From Variovorax ginsengisoli (GTDB lineage: Bacteria > Pseudomonadota > Gammaproteobacteria > Burkholderiales > Burkholderiaceae_C): DNA of 64,000 nt. Position 1 is the first letter of the stretch. The number at the start of each line of letters is the position of its first letter. The stretch spans positions 124,001-188,000 of the forward strand of contig NZ_JAUJZH010000008.1 in assembly GCF_030486595.1 (NCBI RefSeq), written 5' to 3'. Shown in pieces: positions 11,477 through 23,481 of this stretch. A program made the translations under genes and the position numbers. The notes below the pieces were generated by a model, which searched no databases, had not been told where the DNA came from, and saw nothing but the letters and a program-made list of their open reading frames with translations.

Positions 11477-12778
11477 ATGGCTGAAAAAATCAGTGCCGTC
11501 AAAGGCATGAACGACATATTGCCGCCCGATTCGGCGCGCTGGGAATGGCTCGAAGCCATCGTGCGCGACCTGATGGGCCGCTACGCGTACCGCAACATCC
11601 GCACGCCCATCCTCGAACAGACGGCCTTGTTCGTGCGCGGCATCGGCGAAGTCACCGACATCGTCGAGAAGGAGATGTACTCCTTCGAAGACAAGCTCAA
11701 CGGCGAGGCGCTCACCTTGCGTCCCGAGAACACCGCCAGCGTGGTGCGCGCCGTGACCGAGCATTCGCTGCTGTACGACGGCGGCAAGCGGCTCTGGTAC
11801 ATGGGCCCGATGTTCCGCCACGAGCGTCCGCAGCGCGGACGCTACCGCCAGTTCCACCAGATCGGTGCCGAGGCCCTGGGCTTCGCTGGCCCGGACGTCG
11901 ATGCCGAACTGATCCTGCTCGCCAGCGCGCTCTGGAAGGCCCTGGGCCTCACCGACGTGCGGCTCGAGCTCAACAGCCTGGGCCAGCCGGCCGAGCGGGC
12001 GCTGCACCGCACGCGGCTGATCGCCCATTTCGAACAGCACGCCGACAAGCTCGACGAAGACGGCAAGCGCCGCCTGCACAGCAATCCGCTGCGCATCCTG
12101 GACACCAAGAACCCGGCCATGAAGGAGGTCGTCGAGTCGGCGCCCAGGCTCATGGACTTCCTGGGCGAGGCCTCGCTCGCGCACTTCAACGGCCTGCGCG
12201 CGATCCTCGACGCCAACGGCATCGGCTACACCATCAACCCGCGCCTGGTGCGCGGGCTGGACTACTACAACCTCAGCGTCTTCGAGTTCGTGACCGACCG
12301 CCTCGGCTCGCAGGGCACGGTCTGCGCCGGCGGCCGCTACGACGACCTGATCGTGCAGATCGGCGGCAAGCCCGCGCCGGCGGTCGGCTGGGCACTGGGC
12401 GTCGAACGGGTGCTCGAACTGGTGAAAGAGCAGGGCACGCCGATCCCGCTGCCGGTCCCCGACGTCTACGCGGTGGTGCCCGACGCCGCCGCCATGCCGG
12501 TGGCGCTGCGCACCCTGCAGCAGCTGCGCGATGCCGGCCTGCGGGCCCAGATGCACGCGGCCACGGCCGACGGCCTCGGCAGCTTCAAGTCGCAGTTCAA
12601 GAAGGCCGACGCCAGCGGTGCGGCGCATGCGCTGGTCTTCGGCGCCGACGAGCTCGCCCGTGGCGAGGTCACGGTCAAGTCGCTGCGCGACGGCAGCGGG
12701 GCCCAGACCACCCGGGCGCTCACCGACCTGGCCGCCTGGGCCGCCACCCTACAATCCTCGGCTCCCCAACATTCATAG
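11477..12778 (+). CDS. hisS: Histidyl-tRNA synthetase
   Basis: Class II aminoacyl-tRNA synthetase that charges tRNA-His. The 433-residue protein begins with the family N-terminus [12 protein letters not shown]. It has motif 2 ([15 protein letters not shown]), the histidine-specific loop LVRGLDYYN and motif 3 ([12 protein letters not shown]). The C-terminal anticodon-binding domain runs from about residue 330. It sits between ispG and a YfgM-like gene, as in many gamma- and betaproteobacteria. Confidence 0.97.
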   Translation: MAEKISAVKGMNDILPPDSARWEWLEAIVRDLMGRYAYRNIRTPILEQTALFVRGIGEVTDIVEKEMYSFEDKLNGEALTLRPENTASVVRAVTEHSLLYDGGKRLWYMGPMFRHERPQRGRYRQFHQIGAEALGFAGPDVDAELILLASALWKALGLTDVRLELNSLGQPAERALHRTRLIAHFEQHADKLDEDGKRRLHSNPLRILDTKNPAMKEVVESAPRLMDFLGEASLAHFNGLRAILDANGIGYTINPRLVRGLDYYNLSVFEFVTDRLGSQGTVCAGGRYDDLIVQIGGKPAPAVGWALGVERVLELVKEQGTPIPLPVPDVYAVVPDAAAMPVALRTLQQLRDAGLRAQMHAATADGLGSFKSQFKKADASGAAHALVFGADELARGEVTVKSLRDGSGAQTTRALTDLAAWAATLQSSAPQHS

Positions 12779-12781
12779 CGC

Positions 12782-13477
12782 ATGGCCACCCATCTCGATC
12801 TCGAAGAACAGGAACAGCTCGACCAGCTCAAGCATTTCTGGAACACCTACGGCACCCTGATCACCTGGGTCGTGCTGCTTGCGGCCGGCGCCTTCGTCGC
12901 CTGGAACGGCTGGCAGTACTTCCAGCGCAACAAGGCGGCGCAGGCTTCCGCCCTCTATGACGAGATCGAGCGCAGCGCGCAGGCGGGCGACATCGCCCGC
13001 ATCGAGCGCGCGCTGGCCGACATGAAGGACAAGTTCGCGGGCACCGCCTACGCCCAGCAGGCCGGCCTGCTGGCGGCGCGGACGCTCAACGACAAGGGCA
13101 ACACCGAAGCGTCGCGTGCGGCGCTGGCATGGGTCTCCGAGCACGCGGTCGATCCGGGCTACCAGGCGGTCGCCAAGCTGCGGCTGGCGGGCGAGCTGCT
13201 CGAGGCCAAGCAGTACGACGAGGCCCTGAAGGCGCTCGCCGGCGAGATGCCGAAGGAATTCGAGGCCCTGGCGGCCGATCGCAAGGGCGACATCTACCTC
13301 AGCCAGGGCAAGCGCGAGGAGGCCAAGGCCGAGTACCTCAAAGCTCTGGCCGCCTTCGAACCGGGCGCCGACTACCGCCGCCTGGTCGAGATCAAGCTCA
13401 ACGCTGTCGGCGTCGACCCCAAGAGCCTGGCTCCGGCGGCCGGCAGCGCCGCATCCCCAGCCAAGACCACACCATGA
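12782..13477 (+). CDS. YfgM-like TPR protein (ancillary SecYEG translocon subunit)
   Basis: Inner-membrane protein with a large periplasmic TPR domain. In E. coli, YfgM binds SecYEG and PpiD and helps hand proteins to periplasmic chaperones. The 231-residue product has an acidic N-terminus with DLEEQEQLDQLKHFW, one membrane helix (about residues 23-42), then TPR-like helices (DUF2133). The position hisS-yfgM-bamB matches the E. coli order. The last 4 bp overlap the bamB start. Confidence 0.9.
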   Translation: MATHLDLEEQEQLDQLKHFWNTYGTLITWVVLLAAGAFVAWNGWQYFQRNKAAQASALYDEIERSAQAGDIARIERALADMKDKFAGTAYAQQAGLLAARTLNDKGNTEASRAALAWVSEHAVDPGYQAVAKLRLAGELLEAKQYDEALKALAGEMPKEFEALAADRKGDIYLSQGKREEAKAEYLKALAAFEPGADYRRLVEIKLNAVGVDPKSLAPAAGSAASPAKTTP

Positions 13478-14619
13478 ATTTGAAGCGTTACCTGACTTGG
13501 GGGCCCGCCCTGCGCATCGGGGCGGCCGCCGCATTGATCGCAACGCTGGCGGCTTGTTCCGGCACGTCGCGGCCGAAGCCCGCCGAACTGCCGCCCAACG
13601 TGGGGCTGATGGGGATCAAGCAGGCCTGGACCCTCAAGATCCCGAAGGTCGAGTTCCCGCTGGCGACGGTGGTCAACGGCGACCAGATCGCGGTCGCCAG
13701 CGCCGACGGCACCGTGGTGGTGATCGACGCCCGCGCCGGCACCGAAGTCTGGCGCGCGAACGTCGGCGCGCCGCTGGCTGCCGGGGTCGGCAGCGACGGC
13801 CGCCTGGTGGCGGTGGTCACGGCCAACAGCGAACTGGTGGCCCTGGAGGCCGGCAAGGTGCTCTGGAAGGAGCGGCTCACGGCCCAGGCCTACACGCCGC
13901 CGCTGGTGGCCGGCCGCCGCATCTTCGTCCAGGCCGCGGACCGCACCACCAGCGCGTGGGACGGCCAGAGCGGCCGCCGCCTCTGGTCGCAGCAGCGCAC
14001 CGCCGAGAACCTGGTGCTGAAGAAGCCCGGCGTGCTGCTGGCGGTGGGCGACACCCTGGTCGCCGGCGTCGGCGGCCGGCTGGTGGGCATCAACCCGGCC
14101 AACGGCTCGTCGCGCTGGGAGTCGCCGATCGCCGCGCCGCGCGGCACCAACGACGTCGAGCGCCTGGTCGACCTGACCGGCACCGTGAGCCGGCAGGGCG
14201 ACATGGTGTGCGCGCGGGCCTATTTCGCCAGCGTCGGCTGCGTCGATACCGCGCGCGGCGCCTTGCTGTGGACCAAGCCGGCCGTCGGTGCCGACGGCAT
14301 CGGCGGCGACGACCGCTACATCTTCGGTTCCGAGGACAGCGGCGCGGTGGTGGCCTGGCGCCGCAGCGACGGCGAACGGGCCTGGCAGCAGGCCGACCTG
14401 CTCAAGTACCGCCTCCTGACCGCGCCGCTCGCGGTCGGACGCTCGGTGATCGTCGGCGACACCACCGGTCTGGTGCATGTGCTGTCGCGCGACGACGGCA
14501 AGCCGCTGAACCGGCTCAATCCCGATGGCTCGGCCATCGCAGCGACACCGGTCCTGGCCGGCAACACGGTCGTGGTCGTCACCCGCAATGGCGGCGTGTT
14601 CGGCTATCGGCCCGAGTAA
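13474..14619 (+). CDS. bamB: Outer membrane assembly lipoprotein BamB
   Basis: Eight-bladed beta-propeller lipoprotein of the BAM complex that assists BamA. The 381-residue product starts at the ATG overlapping the yfgM stop. It has a signal peptide ending in LAAC (Cys28 lipidated). PQQ-type propeller repeats follow, for example VVVIDARAGTEVWRA and ALLWTKPAVGADG. The frame is open about 340 bp upstream inside yfgM, but only the start at 13474 gives a signal peptide. bamD is also in the window (2179-2988). Confidence 0.94.
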   Translation: MNLKRYLTWGPALRIGAAAALIATLAACSGTSRPKPAELPPNVGLMGIKQAWTLKIPKVEFPLATVVNGDQIAVASADGTVVVIDARAGTEVWRANVGAPLAAGVGSDGRLVAVVTANSELVALEAGKVLWKERLTAQAYTPPLVAGRRIFVQAADRTTSAWDGQSGRRLWSQQRTAENLVLKKPGVLLAVGDTLVAGVGGRLVGINPANGSSRWESPIAAPRGTNDVERLVDLTGTVSRQGDMVCARAYFASVGCVDTARGALLWTKPAVGADGIGGDDRYIFGSEDSGAVVAWRRSDGERAWQQADLLKYRLLTAPLAVGRSVIVGDTTGLVHVLSRDDGKPLNRLNPDGSAIAATPVLAGNTVVVVTRNGGVFGYRPE

Positions 14620-14640
14620 TCAAGTGAAAGGACGCCTTCC

Positions 14641-15981
14641 ATGAAGCCGGTCATCGCGCTGGTCGGGCGTCCCAACGTCGGGAAGTCGACCCTGTTCAAC
14701 CGCCTGACGCAGACGCGTGACGCCATCGTCGCCGACTTCGCGGGCCTCACGCGCGACCGCCACTACGGCAACGGCCGCCTGGGCAAGCACGAATTCATCG
14801 TCATCGACACCGGCGGCTTCGAGCCCGATGCGGGCAGCGGCATCTTTAAGGAGATGGCCAAGCAGACCCGCCAGGCCGTGGCCGAGGCCGACGTCGTGAT
14901 CTTCGTGGTCGACGCGCGGGAAGGGCTGTCGGCACAGGACCACGACATCGCCAACGAACTGCGCCGGCTCGGCAAGCCCTGCGTGCTGGTGGCCAACAAG
15001 GCCGAGGGCATGCACGACGGCACCAAGCTGGTCGATTTCTACGAACTCGGCTTCGGCGAGGTGCATGGCATCTCGGCGGCCCATGGCCAGGGCATCCGCG
15101 ACCTGGTCGAGCTCGCGCTCGAACCGCTGGCGTTGCCGGAGCCCGAGGAAGAGGGCGAGGAAGATCCCAACAAGCCGATCAAGCTGGCCGTCGCGGGCCG
15201 CCCGAATGTCGGCAAGTCGACCCTGATCAACACCTGGCTGGGCGAGGAGCGGCTGGTCGCCTTCGACCTCCCGGGGACGACGCGCGATGCGATCTCGGTG
15301 CCCTTCGAGCGCAATGGCCAGCGTTTCGAGCTGATCGATACGGCCGGGTTGCGCCGCAAGGGCAAGGTGTTCGAGGCAATCGAGAAATTCTCGGTGGTCA
15401 AGACGCTGCAGGCGATCGAATCGGCCAACGTGGTGCTGCTGCTGCTCGACGCCACCCAGGGCGTGACCGACCAGGACGCCCACATCGCCGGCTACATCCT
15501 CGAGAGCGGCCGGGCGGTGGTGATCGCGATCAACAAGTGGGACGCGGTCGACAGCTACCAGCGCGAGCAGATCCAGCGTCAGATCGAGACCCGGCTACCG
15601 TTCCTCAAGTTCGCCTCGCTGCATTTCATCTCGGCCATCAAGCGCCAGGGCCTGGGGCCGGTGTGGCAGTCGATCGTGCAAGCCCACAAGTCGGCCACCC
15701 GCAAGATGTCGACGCCGGTGCTGACCCGCCTGCTGCTCGAGGCGGTGCAATTCCAGGCGCCGAAGCGTTCGGGCATGTTCCGCCCGAAGATGCGCTATGC
15801 GCACCAAGGTGGGATGAACCCGCCGATCATCATCATCCACGGCAATTCGCTGGAGCACGTCACGGAGGCTTACAAGCGCTTTCTGGAAGGGCGATTCCGC
15901 AAGGAATTCGACCTGGTCGGGACGCCGCTGCGGATCCAGCTCAAGACCTCCAGCAATCCGTACGCCGACAAGGACGATTGA
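14641..15981 (+). CDS. der: Ribosome biogenesis GTPase Der (EngA)
   Basis: Essential double-GTPase for 50S subunit assembly. The two G domains are plain: P-loops GRPNVGKST at about residues 9-17 and again at about 186-194, separated by an acidic linker ([12 protein letters not shown]). A C-terminal KH-like domain follows from about residue 360. Length 446, as in relatives. It lies 21 bp after bamB and 175 bp before hfq; the latter gap is the likely site of the hfq promoter. Confidence 0.97.
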   Translation: MKPVIALVGRPNVGKSTLFNRLTQTRDAIVADFAGLTRDRHYGNGRLGKHEFIVIDTGGFEPDAGSGIFKEMAKQTRQAVAEADVVIFVVDAREGLSAQDHDIANELRRLGKPCVLVANKAEGMHDGTKLVDFYELGFGEVHGISAAHGQGIRDLVELALEPLALPEPEEEGEEDPNKPIKLAVAGRPNVGKSTLINTWLGEERLVAFDLPGTTRDAISVPFERNGQRFELIDTAGLRRKGKVFEAIEKFSVVKTLQAIESANVVLLLLDATQGVTDQDAHIAGYILESGRAVVIAINKWDAVDSYQREQIQRQIETRLPFLKFASLHFISAIKRQGLGPVWQSIVQAHKSATRKMSTPVLTRLLLEAVQFQAPKRSGMFRPKMRYAHQGGMNPPIIIIHGNSLEHVTEAYKRFLEGRFRKEFDLVGTPLRIQLKTSSNPYADKDD

Positions 15982-16156
15982 GCCCGTCGCCGGGTGACTT
16001 GGCCGCCATTGAGCACCGATGAGGGGCGTCGAGTGCGGAAGTTCCAGCGTTCGGTGCCGTTATTTTTAGAAGGCCATTGGGGCTTGGATGCTGCGGCGCG
16101 GAATCGCTGTGTTAAGGTGACCGGTCCAACAACAACTCTTGAACACGGAGAATATC
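15982..16156 (+). promoter_or_regulatory. Intergenic leader with probable hfq promoter(s)
   Basis: This 175-bp gap between der and hfq contains an AT-rich run (GTTATTTTTAGAA) at about 16060-16073 and a TGTGTTAAGGT that could be an extended -10 at about 16108-16118. A TTGGAT at 16084-16089 is a poor -35 partner because its spacing is too long. An ACGGAG ribosome-binding site lies 6 bases before the hfq GTG. No convincing consensus promoter can be named. Confidence 0.35.
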
Positions 16157-16402
16157 GTGAGCAATAAAGGGCAGCTTCTTCAAGACCCCTTCCTGAACAC
16201 CTTGCGTCGCGAGCACGTGCCGGTTTCGATCTACTTGGTCAACGGCATCAAGCTGCAAGGCCAGATAGAGTCGTTCGACCAGTACGTCGTGTTGCTTCGC
16301 AATACGGTGACCCAGATGGTCTACAAGCACGCCATCTCCACCATCGTGCCGGGTCGGGCCGTCAACTTCTCGGCAGCCGAGAACGACGACACCGCCGCCT
16401 GA
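16157..16402 (+). CDS. hfq: RNA chaperone Hfq
   Basis: Hexameric Sm-like protein that pairs small RNAs with mRNAs. The 81-residue product from the GTG at 16157 begins with the conserved [13 protein letters not shown]; an in-frame ATG six codons upstream gives a non-family N-terminus. Both Sm motifs are present ([15 protein letters not shown] and [10 protein letters not shown]). The short C-terminal tail [12 protein letters not shown] is typical of betaproteobacteria. A strong intrinsic terminator follows before hflX. Confidence 0.97.
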   Translation: MSNKGQLLQDPFLNTLRREHVPVSIYLVNGIKLQGQIESFDQYVVLLRNTVTQMVYKHAISTIVPGRAVNFSAAENDDTAA

Positions 16403-16412
16403 TCGGCGCGAG

Positions 16413-16441
16413 GCGCGGCGGTTCGTCCGCCGCGCTTTTTT
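16413..16441 (+). terminator. Intrinsic terminator downstream of hfq
   Basis: A perfect 9-bp GC stem (GCGCGGCGG / CCGCCGCGC) with a TTCGT loop is followed at once by six T. The hflX TTG start is only 16 bases after the end of the T-tract, so readthrough sets how much hflX-hflK-hflC message comes from the hfq promoter. Confidence 0.9.
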
Positions 16442-16456
16442 CATATCTGAATCCGC

Positions 16457-17626
<1,170 letters not shown>

Positions 17627-17705
17627 GATTGTGCACAATCCCACTTCACTGACCAAAGAACAGACTCGAATGAATTCAAAGCCAGTGTGGAGACGGTTTC
17701 CGGCG

Positions 17706-19046
17706 ATGTTCAATCTGAACGACGGCCGCTGGGGCCGGGGTGACGACTCCTCGTCCAGCGGCGACCGCCCGACTGCCAACCGGCCCGAAGGCGAGCCGCC
17801 GTCGCCGCCTCCCGGCAACAACAACAACCGTCCGCGGGGCCAGGGTCCGAACCAGGGACCGCCCGACCTCGACGAACTCTGGCGCGACTTCAACCGCAAG
17901 CTCGGTGGCCTGTTCGGCGGCGGGCGCGGCGGCGACCGGCCGCCGGGCGGTAACGGCAACGGCGGCGGCATGCGGCCCGACATGAAGAACGCGGGCTTCG
18001 GCCTCGGCCTGATCGCCGTGGTCGCCGTCCTGATCTGGCTCGGCACCGGCTTCTTCATCGTCAACGAAGGCCAGCAAGCCGTGATCACCCAGTTCGGGCG
18101 CTACAAGGCGACCGTGGGCGCCGGCTTCAACTGGCGGCTGCCGTACCCGATCCAGCGCCACGAGATCGTGGTCACTTCGCAGATCCGCTCTGTCGATGTC
18201 GGCCGCGACACCATCGTGCGCTCGACCGGTCTGCGCGAGTCGGCCATGCTGACCGAGGACGAGAACATCGTCGAGATCAAGTTCGCGGTGCAGTACCGTC
18301 TGAACGATGCGCGCGCCTTCCTGTTCGAGAGCAAGGCGCCTTCCGACACCGTGGTGCAGGTGGCCGAGACCGCGGTGCGCGAAGTGGTCGGCAAGATGCG
18401 CATGGACGCCGCGCTGGCCGACGAGCGCGACCAGATCGCGCCGCGCGTGCGCAACCTGATGCAGACCATCCTCGACCGCTACAACCTCGGCGTCGAGATC
18501 GTGGCGATCAACCTGCAGCAGGGCGGCGTGCGGCCGCCCGAGCAGGTGCAGGCGGCCTTCGACGACGTGCTCAAGGCCGGCCAGGAGCGCGAGCGCGCCA
18601 AGAACGAGGCCCAGGCCTATGCCAACGACGTCGTGCCCCGCGCGACCGGTACCGGCTCCCGCCTGAAGGAAGAGTCCGAGGCCTACAAGGCGCGGATCGT
18701 GGCCCAGGCGCAGGGCGATGCCCAGCGCTTCAGCTCGGTGCTGTCCGAATACCAGAAGGCGCCGCAAGTGACGCGCGACCGCATGTACGTCGACGCCATG
18801 CAGCAGATCTACAGCAGCACCAGCAAGATCCTGATCGACTCCAAGCAGAACTCGAACCTGCTCTACCTGCCGCTCGACAAGCTGATGCAGCAGACCGGCG
18901 CCAGTGCCGCCGGCACGCCGTCGGATGCCGCGAGCCCCAACGTCGCCGGCACCGCCGCGCCGCAATCCTCAGTGATTCCGGTGGCTCCGTCCGCCGGCGA
19001 TGCCCGGGCCCGCGATGGCCGTTCACGCGACCGCGACGTGCGCTGA
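17706..19046 (+). CDS. hflK: FtsH protease modulator HflK
   Basis: SPFH-domain inner-membrane protein that assembles with HflC into a cage around FtsH and limits its access to substrates. A Gly/Asn/Pro-rich cytoplasmic N-terminus precedes one membrane helix (LGLIAVVAVLIWLGTGFFIV). The SPFH/Band-7 domain begins with NEGQQAVITQFGRYK, and a coiled-coil and low-complexity tail follow. The start at 17706 gives MFNLNDGRWGRG and has GGAGACGG nine bases upstream. An ATG at 17670 is an alternative; an earlier open frame overlaps hflX. Confidence 0.92.
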   Translation: MFNLNDGRWGRGDDSSSSGDRPTANRPEGEPPSPPPGNNNNRPRGQGPNQGPPDLDELWRDFNRKLGGLFGGGRGGDRPPGGNGNGGGMRPDMKNAGFGLGLIAVVAVLIWLGTGFFIVNEGQQAVITQFGRYKATVGAGFNWRLPYPIQRHEIVVTSQIRSVDVGRDTIVRSTGLRESAMLTEDENIVEIKFAVQYRLNDARAFLFESKAPSDTVVQVAETAVREVVGKMRMDAALADERDQIAPRVRNLMQTILDRYNLGVEIVAINLQQGGVRPPEQVQAAFDDVLKAGQERERAKNEAQAYANDVVPRATGTGSRLKEESEAYKARIVAQAQGDAQRFSSVLSEYQKAPQVTRDRMYVDAMQQIYSSTSKILIDSKQNSNLLYLPLDKLMQQTGASAAGTPSDAASPNVAGTAAPQSSVIPVAPSAGDARARDGRSRDRDVR

Positions 19047-19059
19047 GGACCAGAAAGCT

Positions 19060-19962
19060 ATGAACAGAATCGGATTCATCGTCTCGTCGGTCCTGGTGGC
19101 GCTCGCGCTGCTGAGTTCCACGCTCTTCGTGGTCGACCAGCGCCAGTTCGGCGTGGTCTACGCGCTCGGCCAGATCAAGGAAGTGATCACCGAGCCCGGC
19201 CTCAATTTCAAGCTGCCGCCGCCCTTCCAGAACGTGTCCTATATCGACAAGCGGCTGCTGACCTTGTCCAGCCTCGACCCCGAGCCGATGCTCACGGCCG
19301 AGAAGCAGCGCGTGGTGATCGACTGGTACGTGCGCTGGCGCATCACCAACCCGTCGGAGTACATCCGCAACGTCGGCCTCGACGAGAACGCCGGCGCGGT
19401 GCAGCTCAACCGGGTGGTGCGCAACGCCTTCCAGGAAAACATCAACAAGCGCACCGTGCGCGACCTGATCTCGACCCGCCGCGATGCGCTGATGGCCGAC
19501 GTCCAGCGTGAAGTGCTGGCGGTCGTGAAGGGCGCCAACAAGCCGTGGGGCGTGGACATCGTCGACGTCCGCATCACGCGGGTCGATTATGTCGAGGCCA
19601 TTACCGAGTCGGTCTATCGCCGCATGGAGGCCGAGCGCAAGCGAGTCGCCAACGAACTGCGCTCCACCGGCTTCGCCGAGGGCGAGAAGATCCGCGCCGA
19701 CGCCGACCGCCAGCGCGAGGTGATCGTTGCCAACGCCTACCGCGACGCCCAGAAGATCAAGGGCGAGGGCGACGGCCGCGCCGCTGGCATCTATGCCGAG
19801 GCCTTCGGCCGCGATCCGCAGTTCGCGCAGTTCTATCGCAGCCTGGACGCCTACAAGCAGAGCTTCAACAAGAAGAGCGACGTCCTGGTGCTCGACCCCT
19901 CGTCGGAGTTCTTCCGGGCCATGCAGGGCTCGGGCTCGACCGGCAACGCGCCGCGTCGCTGA
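19060..19962 (+). CDS. hflC: FtsH protease modulator HflC
   Basis: Partner of HflK in the FtsH-regulating membrane complex. The 300-residue product has one N-terminal membrane helix (IVSSVLVALALLSSTLFVV) and the SPFH domain starting VDQRQFGVVYALGQIKEV. A long helical C-terminal part holds the conserved GEGDGRAAGIYAEAFGRD. The ATG at 19060 follows hflK by 13 bp. The gene for the DUF2065 protein comes next, as yjeT does in E. coli. Confidence 0.95.
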   Translation: MNRIGFIVSSVLVALALLSSTLFVVDQRQFGVVYALGQIKEVITEPGLNFKLPPPFQNVSYIDKRLLTLSSLDPEPMLTAEKQRVVIDWYVRWRITNPSEYIRNVGLDENAGAVQLNRVVRNAFQENINKRTVRDLISTRRDALMADVQREVLAVVKGANKPWGVDIVDVRITRVDYVEAITESVYRRMEAERKRVANELRSTGFAEGEKIRADADRQREVIVANAYRDAQKIKGEGDGRAAGIYAEAFGRDPQFAQFYRSLDAYKQSFNKKSDVLVLDPSSEFFRAMQGSGSTGNAPRR

Positions 19963-19978
19963 CGACCGGCTTCGCCGC

Positions 19979-20167
19979 GTGGACAGCGACACCTTCTGGA
20001 GCGCGCTGGCCCTGGTCCTGGTGATCGAGGGCCTGCTGCCTTTCCTGTCGCCCGGCAGTTGGCGGCGCGGCTTCAACCAGCTCATGCAGCTGCGCGACGG
20101 CCAGCTGCGCTTCTTCGGGCTGTGCAGCATTGTTCTAGGACTGTTCCTGCTCTGGCTCCTGGGGTGA
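19979..20167 (+). CDS. DUF2065 (YjeT-like) small membrane protein
   Basis: A 62-residue protein with two membrane helices (FWSALALVLVIEGLLPFLSP and FFGLCSIVLGLFLLWLLG) around a short loop SWRRGFNQLMQL. This is the DUF2065/YjeT family, which sits directly after hflC in many proteobacteria; its function is not known. The start is a GTG 16 bp after the hflC stop. Its position suggests a link with HflKC-FtsH. The first 87-bp repeat begins 2 bp after its stop codon. Confidence 0.85.
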   Translation: MDSDTFWSALALVLVIEGLLPFLSPGSWRRGFNQLMQLRDGQLRFFGLCSIVLGLFLLWLLG

Positions 20168-20168
20168 T

Positions 20169-20342
20169 GTCGCCCCCACGCTTCCCCACTGCGTGTGGGG
20201 CGCTGCCCCCCGAGGGGGCCCAGGCCGCCTTGGGGCGGCCCGGCGGCGGCCTGAAGTCGCCCCCACGCTTCCCCACTGCGTGTGGGGCGCCGCCCCCCGA
20301 GGGGGCCCAGGCCGCCTCGGGGCGGCCCGGCGGCGGCCTGCC
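20169..20342 (+). repeat. Two tandem copies of an 87-bp GC-rich palindromic repeat
   Basis: Copy 1 spans 20169-20255 and copy 2 spans 20256-20342. They differ at about two internal positions plus the last two bases. Each copy contains a CGCCCCCACGC / GCGTGTGGGGCG dyad, a GCCCCC-CGA-GGGGGC hairpin and a GGCCGCC / GGCGGCC hairpin. The unit resembles the GC-rich intergenic palindromes scattered through Comamonadaceae genomes. Together they fill most of the 219-bp gap before hisZ. Confidence 0.9.
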
Positions 20343-20352
20343 ACAGTCCCGG

Positions 20353-20358
20353 TAGAAT
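20353..20358 (+). promoter_or_regulatory. Possible -10 element of hisZ
   Basis: TAGAAT lies 29 bases before the hisZ ATG, just after the repeats. No -35-like hexamer is found 16-18 bp upstream, where the second repeat ends, so this is a weak call. Confidence 0.3.
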
Positions 20359-20386
20359 CCCGGTTTAACCACGGCCCCCGATCTCC

Positions 20387-21550
20387 ATGTCCGCCTGGGT
20401 CCTTCCGGATCACATTGCCGATGTGCTGCCTTCCGAGGCGCGCCACATCGAAGAACTTCGACGCCAGCTGCTCGACACCGCCCGTGGCTATGGCTACGAG
20501 CTGGTGATGCCGCCGCTGCTGGAGCATCTTGAATCCCTCCTGTCCGGTACCGGCGAGGCGCTCGACCTGCAGACCTTCAAGCTGGTCGACCAGCTGTCGG
20601 GCCGCAGCATGGGCCTGCGCGCCGACACCACGCCGCAGGTTGCCCGCATCGACGCCCACCTGCTGAACCGGGCCGGCGTGGCGCGGCTGTGCTACTGCGG
20701 CCCGGTGGTCCACACCCGGCCCGACCGCCCCCATGCCACGCGCGAGCCGCTGCAGTTCGGGGCCGAGATCTACGGCCACGCCGGGCTCGAGGCCGACACC
20801 GAGATCCTGCGACTGGCGCTCGACTGCCTGCGGGCGGCCGGCGTCACCGGGCGCGCCCAGGCGCCGGTGATCGTCGACCTGGCGGACGCCCGCATCGTGC
20901 GCTCCCTGTTCGCCGGCGTGCCGGTCGATGCCGCTGCGATCGCGCGTGTGCATGCGGCGCTTGCGGCCAAGGATGCGAGCACCCTGCGCGAACTCACGGC
21001 CGGCTTCCCGGCCCCGTCGCGCGACGGCCTGCTGGCCCTGGTCGAGCTCTACGGCGATGCCGCGGTGCTCGACGAAGCGGCCCGCGTGTTGCCGGAAAAC
21101 GTCGGGATCCGCGCCGCGCTCTCCGACCTGAAGCAGCTCGCTGCCCGCCTCGAGGGTGCGCGCGTGAGCTTCGACCTGGCCGACCTGCGCGGCTATGCCT
21201 ACTACAGCGGCATGCGCTTCGGCATCTACGCCGACGGCGCCAGCGACTCGCTGGTGCGCGGCGGCCGCTACGACGAGGTGGGTGCGGTGTTCGGCCGCAA
21301 CCGTCCGGCGGTCGGCTTCAGCCTCGACCTGCGCGAGCTGGTTGCGGTGCTGCCCGCGCGGCCGCTGCGGGCCGCGATCCGCGCCCCCTGGAGCGACGCC
21401 GAGCCCCTCAACAGGGCCATCGCCGCACTGCGCGGCGAGGGCGAGACCGTGGTCTGCGTGATGCCCGGCCACGACAGCGAAATCGACGAATTCCATTGCG
21501 ACCGCGAGCTTGTCCTGCAGGACGGCCAATGGCGCGTGCAAGCCATCTGA
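20387..21550 (+). CDS. hisZ: ATP phosphoribosyltransferase regulatory subunit HisZ
   Basis: A catalytically dead paralogue of histidyl-tRNA synthetase. It pairs with the short form of HisG for the first step of histidine synthesis and mediates histidine feedback. The 387-residue product keeps the class II fold (motif-2-like [14 protein letters not shown], then [14 protein letters not shown] and [12 protein letters not shown]) and lacks the anticodon-binding domain. The partner hisG is not in the window. hisZ-purA between hflC and a phosphoribosyltransferase gene is a conserved betaproteobacterial arrangement. Confidence 0.94.
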   Translation: MSAWVLPDHIADVLPSEARHIEELRRQLLDTARGYGYELVMPPLLEHLESLLSGTGEALDLQTFKLVDQLSGRSMGLRADTTPQVARIDAHLLNRAGVARLCYCGPVVHTRPDRPHATREPLQFGAEIYGHAGLEADTEILRLALDCLRAAGVTGRAQAPVIVDLADARIVRSLFAGVPVDAAAIARVHAALAAKDASTLRELTAGFPAPSRDGLLALVELYGDAAVLDEAARVLPENVGIRAALSDLKQLAARLEGARVSFDLADLRGYAYYSGMRFGIYADGASDSLVRGGRYDEVGAVFGRNRPAVGFSLDLRELVAVLPARPLRAAIRAPWSDAEPLNRAIAALRGEGETVVCVMPGHDSEIDEFHCDRELVLQDGQWRVQAI

Positions 21551-22903
<1,353 letters not shown>

Positions 22904-22926
22904 ACGCAACCACCCGCAGGAACACC

Positions 22927-23457
22927 ATGACCATGTTGACCGAAGACGGCAAGCACCTCTACGTGAGCTACGACGAGTACCACAACCTGATCGAGAAGCT
23001 CGCGATCAAGGTGCACCAGTCGGGCTGGCAGTTCGACACCATCCTGTGCCTGGCGCGCGGTGGCTTGCGGCCCGGCGACGTGCTGTCGCGGATCTTCGAC
23101 AAGCCGCTGGCGATCATGTCGACCAGCTCGTACCGCGCCGATGCCGGCACGGTGCAGGGCCACCTGGACATCGCGCGCTTCATCACCACGCCCAAGGGCG
23201 AGATCGCCGGCAAGGTGCTGCTGGTCGACGACCTGGCGGATTCGGGCCACACGCTGCATGCCGTGGTGGAGCAGCTCAAGAGCAACTACAAGCCGATCAC
23301 GGAGCTGCGCAGCGCGGTGCTCTGGACCAAGGCACTGTCGACCTTCACGCCCGACTACTCGGTCGAGTTCCTGCAGACCAACCCCTGGATCCACCAGCCT
23401 TTCGAAGGCTACGACTCGCTCGGCGTCGGGAAACTGCTGGAGAAGTGGTCGGTCTGA
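22927..23457 (+). CDS. Phosphoribosyltransferase (type I, xanthine/hypoxanthine-like)
   Basis: The 176-residue protein has the PRPP-binding signature VLLVDDLADSGHTL at about residues 99-112 and the typical fold order of type I PRTases. Its position after purA suggests purine salvage, with hypoxanthine, guanine or xanthine as acceptor. The sequence alone does not fix the base. A second ATG two codons downstream is an equally possible start. It is the last gene of the + strand block and is followed by a hairpin. Confidence 0.85.
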   Translation: MTMLTEDGKHLYVSYDEYHNLIEKLAIKVHQSGWQFDTILCLARGGLRPGDVLSRIFDKPLAIMSTSSYRADAGTVQGHLDIARFITTPKGEIAGKVLLVDDLADSGHTLHAVVEQLKSNYKPITELRSAVLWTKALSTFTPDYSVEFLQTNPWIHQPFEGYDSLGVGKLLEKWSV

Positions 23458-23461
23458 CCCG

Positions 23462-23481
23462 GTGAGGCCTCGCGGCCTCAC
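23462..23481. terminator. Hairpin between convergent genes
   Basis: A perfect 8-bp stem (GTGAGGCC / GGCCTCAC) with a TCGC loop lies between the phosphoribosyltransferase stop and the VOC stop, and includes the VOC stop codon. It lacks a clean T-tract (TTGAGTTCTT follows on the + strand), so it is only a possible terminator. Confidence 0.4.

Noticed and set aside
8186..12628. A 1480-codon open frame on the minus strand
   Set aside because: It lies opposite rlmN, pilW, rodZ, ispG and hisS, which all have clear family motifs. Its translation is low-complexity and Arg/His/Ala/Gln-rich. High G+C at third codon positions keeps antisense frames open in such genomes.
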